From assembly GCA_015183035.1 (NCBI GenBank), contig JACZZP010000018.1:372001-436000 (forward strand): a stretch of DNA of 64,000 nucleotides. The letters are read 5' to 3'. The translations under genes and the position numbers were made by a program. Under the pieces are notes generated by a model. It saw nothing but the letters and a program-made list of their open reading frames with translations, was not told where the DNA came from and did not search any database. Origin of the DNA: Meloidogyne chitwoodi (Eukaryota > Nematoda > Chromadorea > Rhabditida > Meloidogynidae). This document shows positions 35,748-47,326 of the stretch, one piece after another (positions within the stretch are counted from its first letter, which is position 1; every line of letters begins with the position of its first letter).

Positions 35748-38700
35748 TCAAGTTTTCACCCATTCCAAAGAACATTCATTTTCCCACATTAATAAATGTG
35801 ACATATCTCTAACATTTGAACTTGGAATATTTTCACAAGAAGAAGAATTTTCTTCTGACGTGTCATCACCTTTTTAAAAAAAAAATAAATTTATAATTAA
35901 TTAATTATTAAATTAAACCTAAACGAAAGTCAATATATCCATCACCTCCAGATACCATATAAGCTTTTGTTTGTTCTGAATTGTATGTTAAGTCTGAGAA
36001 GCCTTCTGTAAAATTTAAAATTATTTATTTTAAATTTGTAAAATAATTAAAGGATGATAATAAATTGTCCTAGTGACCAAATGGGTAATTTTCCCCTTTG
36101 TGACCAAATGGGTAATTTTCCCCTCTGTGACCAAATGGGTAATTTTCCCCTTTGTGACCAACTTAAAAATTATATTATAAATAAAATATAATAAATAAAC
36201 CTGCAAGTACAGGAAGTAAAAAACGAACAGGATCTCTATGTCCATGAAAACTTAATTGTGCTTGTGATATTTCACAAAAAGGAATCAAAGAAGAAGATGA
36301 TTTATCTCCTCCTTCCAATGAAGTATTCATAACTCTTATAACTTGTCCTGGTCCTTTAACTTTTTCACAAGATTTATTATTTGAATTTTCTAAAAAATAA
36401 TTTAATTAATTTTATTAAAAAAAAAAGAAAGAAAACCTTCAAAACAACCAAAAGGTATTGAAACAATAATTCCAGAACCAATACCAATCCATATCCTTTT
36501 ATCCAAAATACTTAAATAAGTAATTCGTAAAAGTACCAAATCCAATTTATTTGGGCCTGAAAAATTTGATAAATTAATTTCGAAAATGTTTTTGAAGTGT
36601 AAAAAATTTTTTGCTTCAGAAAATGTGAAACATTTTGCTTCAAAATTTTAAAAAAAAAGTTGTTGAGTGATATAAAGACACTCCTAACACCACTATTTCC
36701 CCCATTTCTAATCAAATTAATTAAAAAAATAATACCAAGCATTTTAGTAATAAAAGATTCAACATCCAAATCTTGCAAATGTTGAAATGTTTCAGCATGA
36801 AATAATCTTATAGTTGAATCCAATCTTATAGAGACCCAAACACCACTGCCGTAATTGGCAAATTGTCTAATTTTGCTGTCTTTTCTTGGATGAGCAGCAA
36901 AAATATTCTAAAAATATAGGAATTGTGTGGTTTATATAAACAGCCCATTTAGTCGCAAGAAATTTTTTGGCATTCCATTTATTCGCAAACAAATATTTTT
37001 TAAATTAAATTTAAAGTAATTTTTAATCCCAAAAAAGACCAAAAACCATGGAATTAATCCAATTCGCTCCACTAAATATTTTTATAATTTTATGCCTCTA
37101 TGACATTTTATCTTCCCAATTAAAAAAAATTCTCTCTAACCTCAATCCTTAATGTCACTGGATCAAAAACAATAATACAATTTTTGCAAGCTGCCCAAAT
37201 TTTTCCATAAACTTGATGTAAATAACAAACAGAAGCATCTGATGGACCTATTTGCATTAAATGAAAACCAATATCTGACCAACGACCTTTCATATCTCTA
37301 TGAAATATTGCAATACAACCATTTGCTAAGGCTACGAATACTCGGCCATTTGAATGTCTAAAATAGGTATTTTGTTTTTGAAACAAGTCATTTCGTCACA
37401 AAAAGAGAAAATACTCATTTCGTCACAAAAAGAGAAAATACTCATTTCGTCACAAAAAGAGAAAATACTCATTTCGTCACAAAAAGAGAAAATACTCATT
37501 TCGTCACAAAAATAAACTTGAAGCTTACAATATTGAAAGAACAGCATCAGGCATTTTAATACATTTTAAGCATTTTCTCCAATCTTTCACTGCAGAGTAA
37601 ATATAAATACTAAAAAAATAAAAATTAATTAAAAAAAAAATTAATATTTTTTTACTTTTCGCTTTCTGTACCAATCCACATTAATGGAAATGTTAAAATA
37701 TCCTCTTCATTTAAATTTTCGTAACGTTTAAGAGTATTTCTAATATTTAAAGAAAGTTTGTCAAGTGGAGAAGGGCTAGGATCTGAATTTATTTAATTTA
37801 TTAAATTAAAATATTTTTTATAAACCAAGTGTTTAAAAAAAAGAAAAAAGTAATAAATTAAATTTAGAAATTTTTTAAAACTATTTTTTCGTTAAAATAA
37901 AATTATTTTCTCTTAGGCGGATTCGAACCTTAGACTAAATAGGTGTTAAATTGAGCCACTACCGACTACACCATAAAGACTTATTAAATGAAAAAATAAA
38001 ATAGAATATTTGTATAAAGCTTAAATAAAAATAAATAAAGTGACAACTCAGGAAAAAACAAAAAGAAAGGAAAAAAAGCATTTTTTAAACTTTTTTAAGT
38101 AACCCTGTAATTCTCCATGCTTTTCTTCACAAATTTTATTTTTATTAAATTCTTCACCTTCACAATTATTATTATTACAATTTTTATCCTCTTGGAGGGG
38201 AATTGCCAAATTTCTATGTAATGCTGTTTTTTGTCTCAAAAGAGACGAACGAGTGGCCACTTTTATTAAAAATATTATTTAAAATATTTTTGAGAGATTT
38301 TTAAACCGATTTTTAACAAAAATCAAACCTCTAATATTGTTTAACAAGAGAAAATAAAAGTTTGTCCGCTAACAGGATTCGAACCTACGAACTAAAATTT
38401 CAAGCTACAAGTATAATCGAGGATACTACCAACTAGGCTATCGAGAAACTTTAATTATTTTCTCTTTTAAACGGTTTTATACTCTGCAAAAATGCTATAA
38501 AAACAGCAAATTTATTATCTTGCTCCCCAATTTTTCTTTTTCAGCGAAAAAAAATTAAAAAAAAATTAAAATTAAACAATATAGAGGTTCAACAATATAT
38601 TTAAATAAAATAAATTAAAAAAAACTTACATCCTTCAACATTAACAATACTTGAATCACTCAAGTGAAATGATGGTTCATTAATAATGGCTGAAATAATT

Positions 38701-41700
38701 TAAACAAATTAAAAAGAAAAAAAATATTTTTTAATTCTCCCAAGGTGATGTAGTGTTTTTATTGAATTATTAAAATAATAAATAAAAATTAAAAAAAAAA
38801 AATTTTTTAAATTAAAAAAAATTTTTTTCCTTTACTTCTATAAAATTATGTTCCCTTCCCTCTACAAATTAAATTAAAATTTTTTTAATTAAAACCTTAC
38901 AATCTCTTCTCCTTTTTGAAGGTGAAGTAATATTTAATTTCTGTTCAAAAATTAATGTTGGATATTCTCCCCCTTCTTTTGATAATAATTTTACAAATTC
39001 AATTGACCCAAATAATTCAAAATCCATAATTGATTCAATTAAAGCCTTATTTTCTTCAAAATAACCTCCTTTTGTACATAATTCTGAGTCTGAATTTAAT
39101 CCTTCTTCGGTTATTCGAATATCGGAATAATGAATTCCTTAAAAATTAAAATTAAATATTTTTTTAAATTTGTATATTAGAGTCTCCTTTTACTCGAGGC
39201 CTATTTTATGTCTGTATCAAATCATGTTTTTAATAAGGAATTTTATTTAAAATATTTTTTTAAAACTAAAAATGGAACTGACATTCCCTGATATCAAAAA
39301 AAATTTAAAAAAAAACCTCAAAAGTAGCAAGACTCTAATATATACTTTTTACAAAATAAACCTGAAACACTAGCAATGCAAAATATTCTCGCCCCAATTT
39401 CATTAATATTAAATCCTTCCAAAATTGAATTTGGACAATTTACGTCCAAAATTGTTATACAAGGTTTTTGCATTTCACTGGAGCTACAAATCCATACTAA
39501 ACTTGAAGATTCCAAAAGAGAAAATTCTGATCCGTTTAATTTTTTAATTTCACTAATCTGAAAAAATAATATAATTTTAAATTAATATATTTTTCGGTTC
39601 TGAAAAACGACCATTTGAGTCTTGGAAATTTAGTAAAAATTAAATATTGTTAATATTAGGAGGCTTCCAACTCCAATTCCTCTATATAATTTCTGAGACT
39701 CAAATGGGTGTTTTAAGTAGAACCAGTTCCCGACAATATTTTCAGACTCAAATGGTAATTTCATAATCAAAGAAAAATCCAAAATTTTTAAATATAAATT
39801 AAATATAAAAATACTGATTTTCGTTCTCCTCCATTTTCTTCATTACTTCGTTGAAAATTATTTTGAAGAAATAAATAAGGATCACAGCCAAGTATTGGAT
39901 CACCAACAATATATTCTCCGTTACTCAAACCACCATGAAGAGAACAAGAAGCAGCACAACAAATCTAGCAATTTTTTTAATATATAAATTTTATTTTAAA
40001 AACGTCAAAATTTCAAAATGGTAAAAATTCAAAATGGTAAAATGTCAAAATGGTAAAAATTCAAAAGGTCTCTATTTTTCAATTAAAAATTCCAAAAGAA
40101 AACCTTGAGAGAAGGCGATGAATTTTCTATTAATGGTCGACAATTAACTGGAACAGGAATTGATAAATTTTGTTGTGCAGCTGCTTTTGTTGAAGGTATT
40201 GACCAACCTAAAAAATAAAAAAAATATTAAAAATTAAATTAAAAAAAAAACCATAAGCTGTAGGAAAGTCTTCCTGTTTCATATGTTGACTAACAGCATG
40301 ATAATGCTGACGTCTTTCAGAATTAATTTTATCATTATTTCTAAAATAAATTTTTTTTAATTTTTAGAATTTGTCCTAAATTTTAGGTAAACACCCCATT
40401 TATTCGCACAAAAAATATTTTACAGTCAAGGCTTGAAAATAAAAAAATATTTTTTTTAGAATAAATAAGGTGTTTATCGAGTTTCTTAAATAAAAAAAAT
40501 AAAATTAAAATTTATACGTTTTATCTTCTTTATTATCACCACCAGAGGAACGTGCTGTTTTCCTTTGTGTTAATGGGGATGAAGGAATATTCTTTTTAGG
40601 TTGTTGGGATTTTTTTAAATTTTGACCATAAGGATTATTAGTTGAAGTGCTGTCACCGAGAAGATTAGAGAAACTAAAAAAATAAATTTAAAATTTTCTA
40701 ACATTTTGAAATTTTAGCATTTTGAAAAAAAATTTAACAAGACTTACAAACTCCAAATAATTGATTTATTTTGATGATTAGAAGTAGTCTTCCTCGCCCT
40801 CTGCAATTCTGTGAATTTCACAGCTTCTTGAAGTTCAAAAAAGTTTTCTTTGTATTGATTCCTTTCCATTAAAACTCTGGCCATTTCAAGACGCGTAAAA
40901 CGTCTGCCCTTAGCCTTCTCCTCCTTTTAAATAATTAAAAATAAAAAATTAATTTAAAAAAACCTCTGGTGTCTCCGCCTGATTTTTTTCTTCTTTTAAT
41001 TCTTTTATTTCATCTTCCAAAGCTCTAATACGTTCAATCAGTCTTAATTTAACCAATTCAAGGCTTCTAGCCTCTTCTCGGTAGACTGCATGTTCACTAA
41101 TTTAGAAAATTTAATTAAAAAATATTTTTAAAAGTAAAAAAACCTGCTTAATTGATCCAATCTAGCAATTAAATCATTCTTTACAATATTTAAAGCATTC
41201 TTAGTTTCTAACAATTCAGTATTTTCACGAATAAGATTTTCAACTTCTCTACCCATTCCTAAAAAAATATAAAAATTAAATTTTTAAACTTTTGATTTTT
41301 AACAAATCACAACACTTGAGAAAAAAAGACTTAAAAGAACGGCAAAAAAAGAAAAAAAAAGAGGACACCAACCACAAAAAATTTTATTACAAAATAAATA
41401 AATTAAAAGTACATCACGACACTTATTTGAGTCTTTAAAAAATTCTAAAATAATTTTTGGAAAGAACAATTTCTGTTTAGACTCAAATATAAATAACAAC
41501 AACACTTTTTTTAACTAACCAATAAAAGTGTCGTTAACTAAAAAATCAATTTTTTGATTTTTTTAAATTTTTATTTTTTATACCGGCTGAAGCAAATTCT
41601 GCGGGGTCAACTAAGTTCCCTATATATATATTATATTTAATTTTTAAAATATTTATTTTATTTTAATTTAAAAAAAACCTGTCAAATCAGCACCAAGAGA

Positions 41701-43779
41701 AATTCCATCTCCATCTTCAGCATTTTCCCTAAAATTGAAAATATTTTTAATAAAAACACATTTTTACACACAAAATGAGGGTTTTAAGTCAAATCCACTG
41801 CTTATTAATCCTATATTTAATTATTAAAATAATAGGGACATGTGTAGTGTAAAAAATATTTTTTTTTAAATTAATCTACTCCCTAGTTCCTTTAATCATT
41901 ATGAAGGAAAAATGATAAATTATCATTATGTGGTGTTACCAAGATTTGTAAGGTTCACACCTTTTTCTTAATACCCAAATTTTCATACTTGCCTTGAAAA
42001 AAGGGCAAAAGCAAATTTAGGGAGAAGTGAAAAAAGGGGAGAACTCCAAACATTAAAATAATCCCTCCCTTTATTTAACTGTTTAAAAAAACCTTTCTGT
42101 CATTTTCTGTTCATCATCCACCTCATCATCATCATCCTCAGCAGCAACTTCTGCAGGTGATTCAACAACTGAAGGAAGCGAAGAATTATTTGTTGCTGCT
42201 GGTTTTTCTTCTCTTGGAGTAGCCAAAATTTCTGCTGCTGTTTGTAAACCTCCAAATTCTTCATGCCAATCTCCTTTAAATTATTTTTTATAATTTAAAA
42301 ATAATTAAAAAATTCAAACTTTCATTGCTATTAATGTGACTGGCCAAATTTAAATCTGCATGTGTACTTTGAGACATATGAACAGCACTTATAATATCTG
42401 ATATTCCTCTGACATTAGTGTCAATTGCGCTCATTGCCATTGAATTTCTTTAAATTTAATTTTTTTTTAATTAATTCTACGAAATTTGGTACTCTCCTAT
42501 AATTAGTCAGTGCGAGATAAAGTGACATTTTGCTAATTAAAAATGGTCAAAAACTTGTTGGTATTATATTTCTAAATTTGAACAGTTTGGTTCAATTTGT
42601 CCATTATTTGTCCAAGATCAACAAGTTTTTGACCATTTTAACTGACAAAATGTCAACTTTATCTCTCACTGACCAATTATATTTATTTTAAATTTTTTAT
42701 TTAAAAATAAAACTTGTTATTTTTGGAAGCAATAGGCAATGAATTAGCCATGTCAAACATTTCTGTACCCATCAAAAACTTTGTACGTTCAACATGATCG
42801 ATATGAGTACGCAATAATTCATTATAACGTTCATGTAATTTGTCATATTCCATTTTCTGATCAGCCTCGCGTTCCTCCAAACGACTGGCTGTAAAAAATG
42901 TGTCAAATTTTTAATAACAAATGGACAATTTTGATGAAAATTGGAAAATTTTGACTTAAAAAACGGCTAAAAAATAAAGTAAAAATAATTCAAAATTTAA
43001 CCATGATCACAAGCATTTTTTGTCTTCAATTCCAGCATCCTTACAATACTTGCCATACTTCCAACTTTATTTTCGAGCTCACGGTTCTGTTCCAAAAGTG
43101 TCTCTTCAGCTTCCAAATATTTCTATTAAATAATTTTTAGTTTTTAAAAATTAAATTAAAAAAACCTGATCTTGACTCTTTCTCATTTGCCTTTCACGCT
43201 CATATTGGTTTAATAATTGCTCATTTTCTTCTTTTAACATTTCATTATCAACACTGAATTCATCCTTTTCAAGAAAAGCAGCATCCAGATTTTCAAGAAC
43301 GTTGACAACCAAAGGCATTAAATCCTATATTTTTTATTAAATTTAATTCAGAGTTTAAAGTTTTGAGAAATTCTTGTAGCTTATGATAGCCTTTTAGAGC
43401 CCGGTTTTCGTCGAAGGGCTGTTTTTCATGTACCCATAGCTAAAGCCCAGAAATTTTTTTAGCATTCTGGCTTTTTTGGACCTGTTTTTCTTTAGTCCAT
43501 GTATAGAATCAAACAAAGGTCCTCGTCTAGACCCAGTATTTTATAAAAATTCCAATCTCTCACCTTTACACTTTCCTGTCCAAATTTTTTAATCATTGTT
43601 TCAAATTCCTTGTAAACAGCTGAAGCAATTGCTTGAACTTTGTCTGACATAACGTGAGAAGCTTCTTCTGAACCATAAGCGGAATTTACTCCTCCGTAGA
43701 TTAACTAAAAGTAAAATAAAAGTGATAAAATTTAATAGGGGAAAAAAGAAACCTCGTTAGAGCTTGTAGAACTTTGCAT
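35748..43779 (-). CDS. unc-16: JNK-interacting protein 3/4 homologue (UNC-16)
   Basis: JIP3/Sunday-driver scaffold linking JNK-pathway kinases to kinesin-1 and dynein in axonal transport. The start ATG at 43779 gives MQSSTSSNE. The RH1 region ([32 protein letters not shown]) is followed by coiled coils (43270-40930) that include DEEARSLE-type heptads. The diagnostic [18 protein letters not shown] block stands at about 40870-40910. Middle exons include an acidic [12 protein letters not shown] stretch. The C-terminal WD40-like part reads [70 protein letters not shown] and [13 protein letters not shown]. The stop is at 35748. Two introns consist largely of 27-bp minisatellites, two carry sense tRNA-like elements and one a 180-bp MITE. 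Assignment is firm. Confidence 0.94.
36073..36160. repeat. 27-bp tandem repeat, unc-16 intron
   Basis: Three full copies and one partial copy of GTGACCAAATGGGTAATTTT (plus CCCCTTT) stand in a short intron. The GACCAAATGG word is close to the GACCATTTTGTCC words of other introns. Confidence 0.85.
37389..37512. repeat. 27-bp tandem repeat x 4.6, unc-16 intron
   Basis: Nearly identical copies of CATTTCGTCACAAAAAGAGA (plus AAATACT) make up almost the whole intron between the WD40 exons ending at 37363 and starting at about 37527. A minus-strand frame with repeated CDEMSIFSF is a by-product and is not in frame with the neighbouring exon. Confidence 0.9.
37910..37982 (-). repeat. tRNA-like element, unc-16 intron
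   Basis: Minus strand: A-box GGTGTAGTCGGTAGTGG and B-box AAGGTTCGAATCC. Partial acceptor pairing is possible (TCTTTAT with CTAAGAGA, about 5 of 7), which makes it one of the better-folded members. Same strand as the host gene. Confidence 0.7.
38364..38449 (-). repeat. tRNA-like element with long variable region, unc-16 intron
   Basis: Minus strand: A-box TAGCCTAGTTGGTAGTAT and B-box GTAGGTTCGAATCCTG, with a TTAGCGGAC 3' end and about 45 bases between the boxes. The anticodon stem is poor. Same strand as the host gene. Confidence 0.7.
40387..40480. mobile_element. Short inverted-repeat element, unc-16 intron
   Basis: The left end TAAACACCCCATTTATTCGC and the reverse-complemented right end TAAACACCTTATTTATTCTA both continue into AAAAAATATTTT. 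Same family as 1232-1436. Confidence 0.5.
42500..42679. mobile_element. 180-bp MITE, unc-16 intron
   Basis: About 60-bp inverted arms start TAATTAGTCAGTG / TAATTGGTCAGTG, then GAGATAAAGT and ACATTTTG, and end TGGTCAAAAACTTGTTG. The element is flanked by TA on both sides (42498-42499 and 42680-42681), consistent with a TA target duplication of the Tc1/mariner type. Confidence 0.75.
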
Positions 43780-44367
43780 TTTATTAACTTTCACTTTAAA
43801 CTATTATCGCTAAAATACCAGTTTTCCTACTTTTTAGTTAAACAAAAATACTGGAAAGCACATAAATTATTTAAGGAAACCGCGTGCTCAAAGTAAATCG
43901 TTAAGCAATACAGCCCGTGTAGTCGCGACCGAGAAGGCGTGTCCCCAATTAGTGTAAGAGAGAAAAAATTTTACCGTGTCGCGTTTCTAAAAAACTTTTA
44001 CACTCTCTCGTTATTTTCTTTCTTTAACGCTAACTTCTCATCTAGGCTTTTGTTTGACTCGACATTTAAGCCCGACTATTCGCGGACCAACTTGTCGCGC
44101 GATAGTATATTAATAAGAACATTAGAGATAAAGAGGAAGTTAGAGACAACTTGCGAAAAGTCTCCCCGCGACTAGTCGGGCGTGTCCTAAAAAATATTAT
44201 TAAAATTAGAGAGTAATAGAAATGTAACAAATTTTGGCTGTATATAAATAAAAGTTTCTTCATTTTATTTCATTTATGTACTTTGTTTTCGAGTTCTTAT
44301 TAACAACTCTCATTGATTTTTTATTATATATTAATAAAAACTAATTTTTAGACTTATAATTTTTTCC
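43780..44367. promoter_or_regulatory. Head-to-head promoter region unc-16 / HSP70-like A
   Basis: About 590 bp. A TATA-like TGTATATAAATA at 44239-44250 lies about 120 bp upstream of the HSP70-like ATG, and it is conserved at the HSP70-like B gene together with at least 250 bp around it. GC-rich words GTAGTCGCGACC (43919), GACTATTCGCGG (44074) and GCGACTAGTCGG (44167) stand out against the AT-rich background. Confidence 0.6.
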
Positions 44368-47005
44368 ATGTTTCGTCAAGCTATGCTTGGGATGGTCCGA
44401 TCGTCTTTTACTCTTTTTGCTAAAAAGAGATTTGCGTCGGGTCTTGCTGCAGCTGATTCTTTGACTAAATCTTATGTGGCATTTACGGATACTGAACGTT
44501 TGATTGCTGATGCGGCCAAAAATCAGGTTGCGGTAAATCCACACAACAATGTATTTGGTATATTTAAATTTTTTAAACATATTTTAACTCTTTTAAAGAC
44601 GCCAAACGTCTAATTGGTCGCAACTTTGACGGTCCTGCGGTTCAAGCTAACATGAAACATTGGTCATTCAAAGTCATTACTGGCGAAGATGGACGACCCA
44701 AGATTCAAGTTGAGGTCAAAGGAGAGATAAAGACCTTCTTTCCTGAGGTTGTTTTACCTAATTATAGCGATGTAAATAATAATTTTAGGAAGTTTCTGCC
44801 ATGGTTTTGGTTAAAATGAAGAAAACCGCTGAGGCTTTTTTGGGACAAACTATCAAGGATGCGGTCGTCACAGTCCCTTCCTACTTCAATGACAGTCAAC
44901 GCCAGTTTACTAAAGATACTGGAATAATTGCTGGACTTAATGTTTTGCGAATCATTGACGAGCCAACAGCTGCAGCAATTTCTTATGGTTTGGACAAGAA
45001 AGATCAAGGAGAACGCAATGTTCTCATCTTAGATTTTGGTGCTGACGTCTCAATCTTGACTATCGAAGATGGCATTTTTGAAGTGAAGTCAATTGCTGGT
45101 GATACTCATCTAGGAGGAGAAGACTTTGGCAATCGAATGGTTTGATTTTTTAAATTACAACAAGTTAAAATACTTTCATAGGTCAATCACTTTGTTGCCG
45201 AATTCAAACGCAAAAACAAGAAAGGCCTTGCTACTAATCCTCATGCTCTTCGTCGTCTCCGTACAGCATGTAAGCGTGCCAAGAGGACATTATCAAGCTC
45301 TACTCAAGCGAGGTATTTTAATGTTAAAAATGAGTTAATTGTCAAAAAATATTTTCCAGCATCAAAATCGATTCTCTTTTTGATGGAATTGACTTCTACA
45401 CCAACATCACTCGTGCTTGTTTTGAAGAGCTCTGCGCTGACTTATTCCGCAGTACTATGGATCCAATCGAGAAATCAATCCGTGAAGCCAAAATTGACAA
45501 ATCACAAATCCACGACATTGTTTTGGTTGGTGGATCAACGGATCTGGTGAAGTATAGGTGGTTTTTTTGTAGCGGTTCAATTTACACAAGTGAGGTGTTA
45601 TTCGAAAGAGCTCGGCGAGCTGAGTCGAACTAGCCCTGAACGAAGTCGAACCAACTACTCTGAGCCGAGATACAGACCCCCGAAAATTGAAAAACCATAG
45701 GGGGGAGTAAGCTCTTATTAGTGATTACCGCGGCTGCTACTAAATTATTTTCACTGAATTATTTTGTTGTAATTTGCGCCGTAGAATAACGCATGTACCT
45801 TTGTGTCATTAAATTGGCTGTTCTTAAATTTTTGATAAATTAATTATTTATTTGTAATTTGGCCGTAGAATAACGCATGTACCAAAAAGCCAACCAGGGA
45901 TGGGCTCTCACACGAAGAAGTGATAAAACACTCTCTGTAGGTTCAAGTTTGGCGTGTTTCCAGCAAACTTCGATCTTTCATAACTTTGTTCAAAATCGTT
46001 CAATCTCGACAATTTTGGTCTCATTCGATAGGTCTCAAAGAGACCTATCGAATGAGCTATCATACTCATATTCGACTTTTCCACCCCAAAACTGAGCTTA
46101 CTCCCCCCTATGGTTTTTCGATTTTCGGGGGTCTGTATCTCGGCTCAGAGTAGTTGGTTCGACTTCGTTCAGGGCTAGTTCGACTCAGCTTGCCGAGCTC
46201 TTTCGAATGACACCTCACTTGTGTAAATTGAACCGCTACAAAAAAAACCACCTATACTTAACCAGATTCGGATCAACTCGTATTCCAAAAGGTCAAAAAC
46301 TTTTGTCTGATTTCTTCTCTGGAAAGGAGTTAAATAAAAGCATCAACCCAGACGAGGCTGTTGCCTATGGTGCTGCTGTTCAAGCAGCTATTTTGTCTGG
46401 TGATAAGTCAGAGAATGTTCAAGTAATTTTTAATTCTTGGGTTTGAATTTATTTAATTTCTTTGTAGGATTTTCTTCTTTTGGACGTCGCTCCTCTTTCT
46501 TTGGGAATTAAGACTACTGGTGGTGTTTTTTCAAAAATTCAAGTGCCAAATGCTATACAATACCGCTGCAAATCTTATGCTTCTGTACCAACAGTTGATA
46601 ACTGGACTGGTTTGTTAGGAGTTGCAACGATGCTGACCGGCCTGCTCCTAGCTCTCTTCACGCTTTACCATTCGAATACTACAAGGATGGACGCAGTTAT
46701 AAAGGAGGTGGGTATGATCCCATCAATGAATGAGACATTGAAGAAACTTGAGGCACGCGACAGTGGAATTGGAAAGGAACACCGAGGTTATTTTTACATA
46801 AATTGTATTTGACATTTTTAATTTTTCAGATGCAGGTGGACTTTCTAAAGAACAAATTGAAGCAATTGTTCGCGATGTCTTACGTTATGCTTCTGAAGAT
46901 TGTGATAAGAAAACTGCCGTCAATCAAGAAAATGACCAATCTGGAAGCACGGAGAATTTGAATAAACAAGGAGGGAAAAGAAAGAAAAAATGGTTTATTT
47001 TTTAG
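44368..47005 (+). CDS. Aberrant HSP70-like protein A with a C-terminal membrane segment
   Basis: Seven-exon HSP70 relative: 44368-44557, 44599-44747, 44789-45139, 45182-45312, 45360-(insert)-46422, 46468-46786 and 46830-47005. The N-terminus is a basic, Arg/Ser/Phe-rich leader ([20 protein letters not shown]) joined at [20 protein letters not shown], so the first ATP-binding loop (IDLGTTYS of HSP70) is absent. The second loop is shortened: HSP70 DLGGGTFDVSILT is [10 protein letters not shown] here. The nucleotide-domain remainder ([39 protein letters not shown]) is clear. After [19 protein letters not shown] comes a novel tail with a membrane helix ([20 protein letters not shown]) and [13 protein letters not shown], then [15 protein letters not shown] 730-bp element interrupts exon 5; if spliced at 45558-46265 the frame holds (556 residues). 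Expression is unproven. Confidence 0.75.
45540..46269. mobile_element. 730-bp inverted-repeat element inside an HSP70-like exon
   Basis: Arms of about 174 bp are near-perfect inverted repeats starting GGATCTGGTGAAGTATAGG (left) and GAATCTGGTTAAGTATAGG (right, reversed). An exact 8-bp target duplication GGATCAAC flanks it (45532-45539 and 46270-46277), inside the codons for the conserved GGSTRIPK motif. No transposase frame is present. The interior has a perfect hairpin (CATTCGATAGGTCTC and its complement, about 46023-46055). Because the arms are inverted, one end offers a GT donor and the other a TTAACCAG acceptor. Confidence 0.88.
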
Positions 47006-47216
47006 GTGATTTGTGTTATATTGACATTTTTATCATAAGTGTTTTTAGAGTGTTTTTAGATCTCTATAAATTATTGACTTTACCAGAAGGTAATTTGCTA
47101 GCACCAAATTCTTGTCCAGGAGCATTTATATTATAAACACAAGATCGTTTAATCATCTTTGTTGGTGTCAGAAAGATAAAAAAGTTGTTGAAATTCATAT
47201 CAGAATTCATTCCAAT

Positions 47217-47326
47217 CAGTGTTTGCGTGACTGGACTTTTCCCGGTCATAAAAATGACCTGACCAAAAATTTCGGTCAGTTCAGGTCATTTTTGGTCATG
47301 ACCGAAACCCGGTCACGAAAACACTG
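47217..47326. mobile_element. 110-bp hAT-like MITE
   Basis: Ends CAGTGTTTGCGTGACTGG and, reversed, CAGTGTTTTCGTGACCGG match at 16 of 18 bases. An exact 8-bp target duplication ATTCCAAT (47209-47216 and 47327-47334) is single in the intact NDRG gene. CAGTG ends with 8-bp duplications are typical of hAT elements. Confidence 0.9.

Noticed and set aside
36073..37512. CRISPR-like arrays of 27-bp repeats
   Set aside because: The repeats are head to tail with no unique spacers, lie in introns of a eukaryotic gene, and have no cas genes nearby.
37332..37547. Minus-strand frame with repeated CDEMSIFSF as a protein repeat of UNC-16
   Set aside because: Splice sites bound the array and it is not in frame with the adjacent WD40 exon, so it is intronic.
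43380..43560. Possible MITE in an unc-16 intron (AGAGCCC / AAAGCCC words)
   Set aside because: Inverted pairing is too weak and no target duplication was found.
44368..47005. HSP70-like A as a normal heat-shock protein
   Set aside because: The first ATP-binding loop and the GGGTFD loop are missing and the substrate-binding domain is replaced; the paralogue shows the same, so it is not a local sequencing error.
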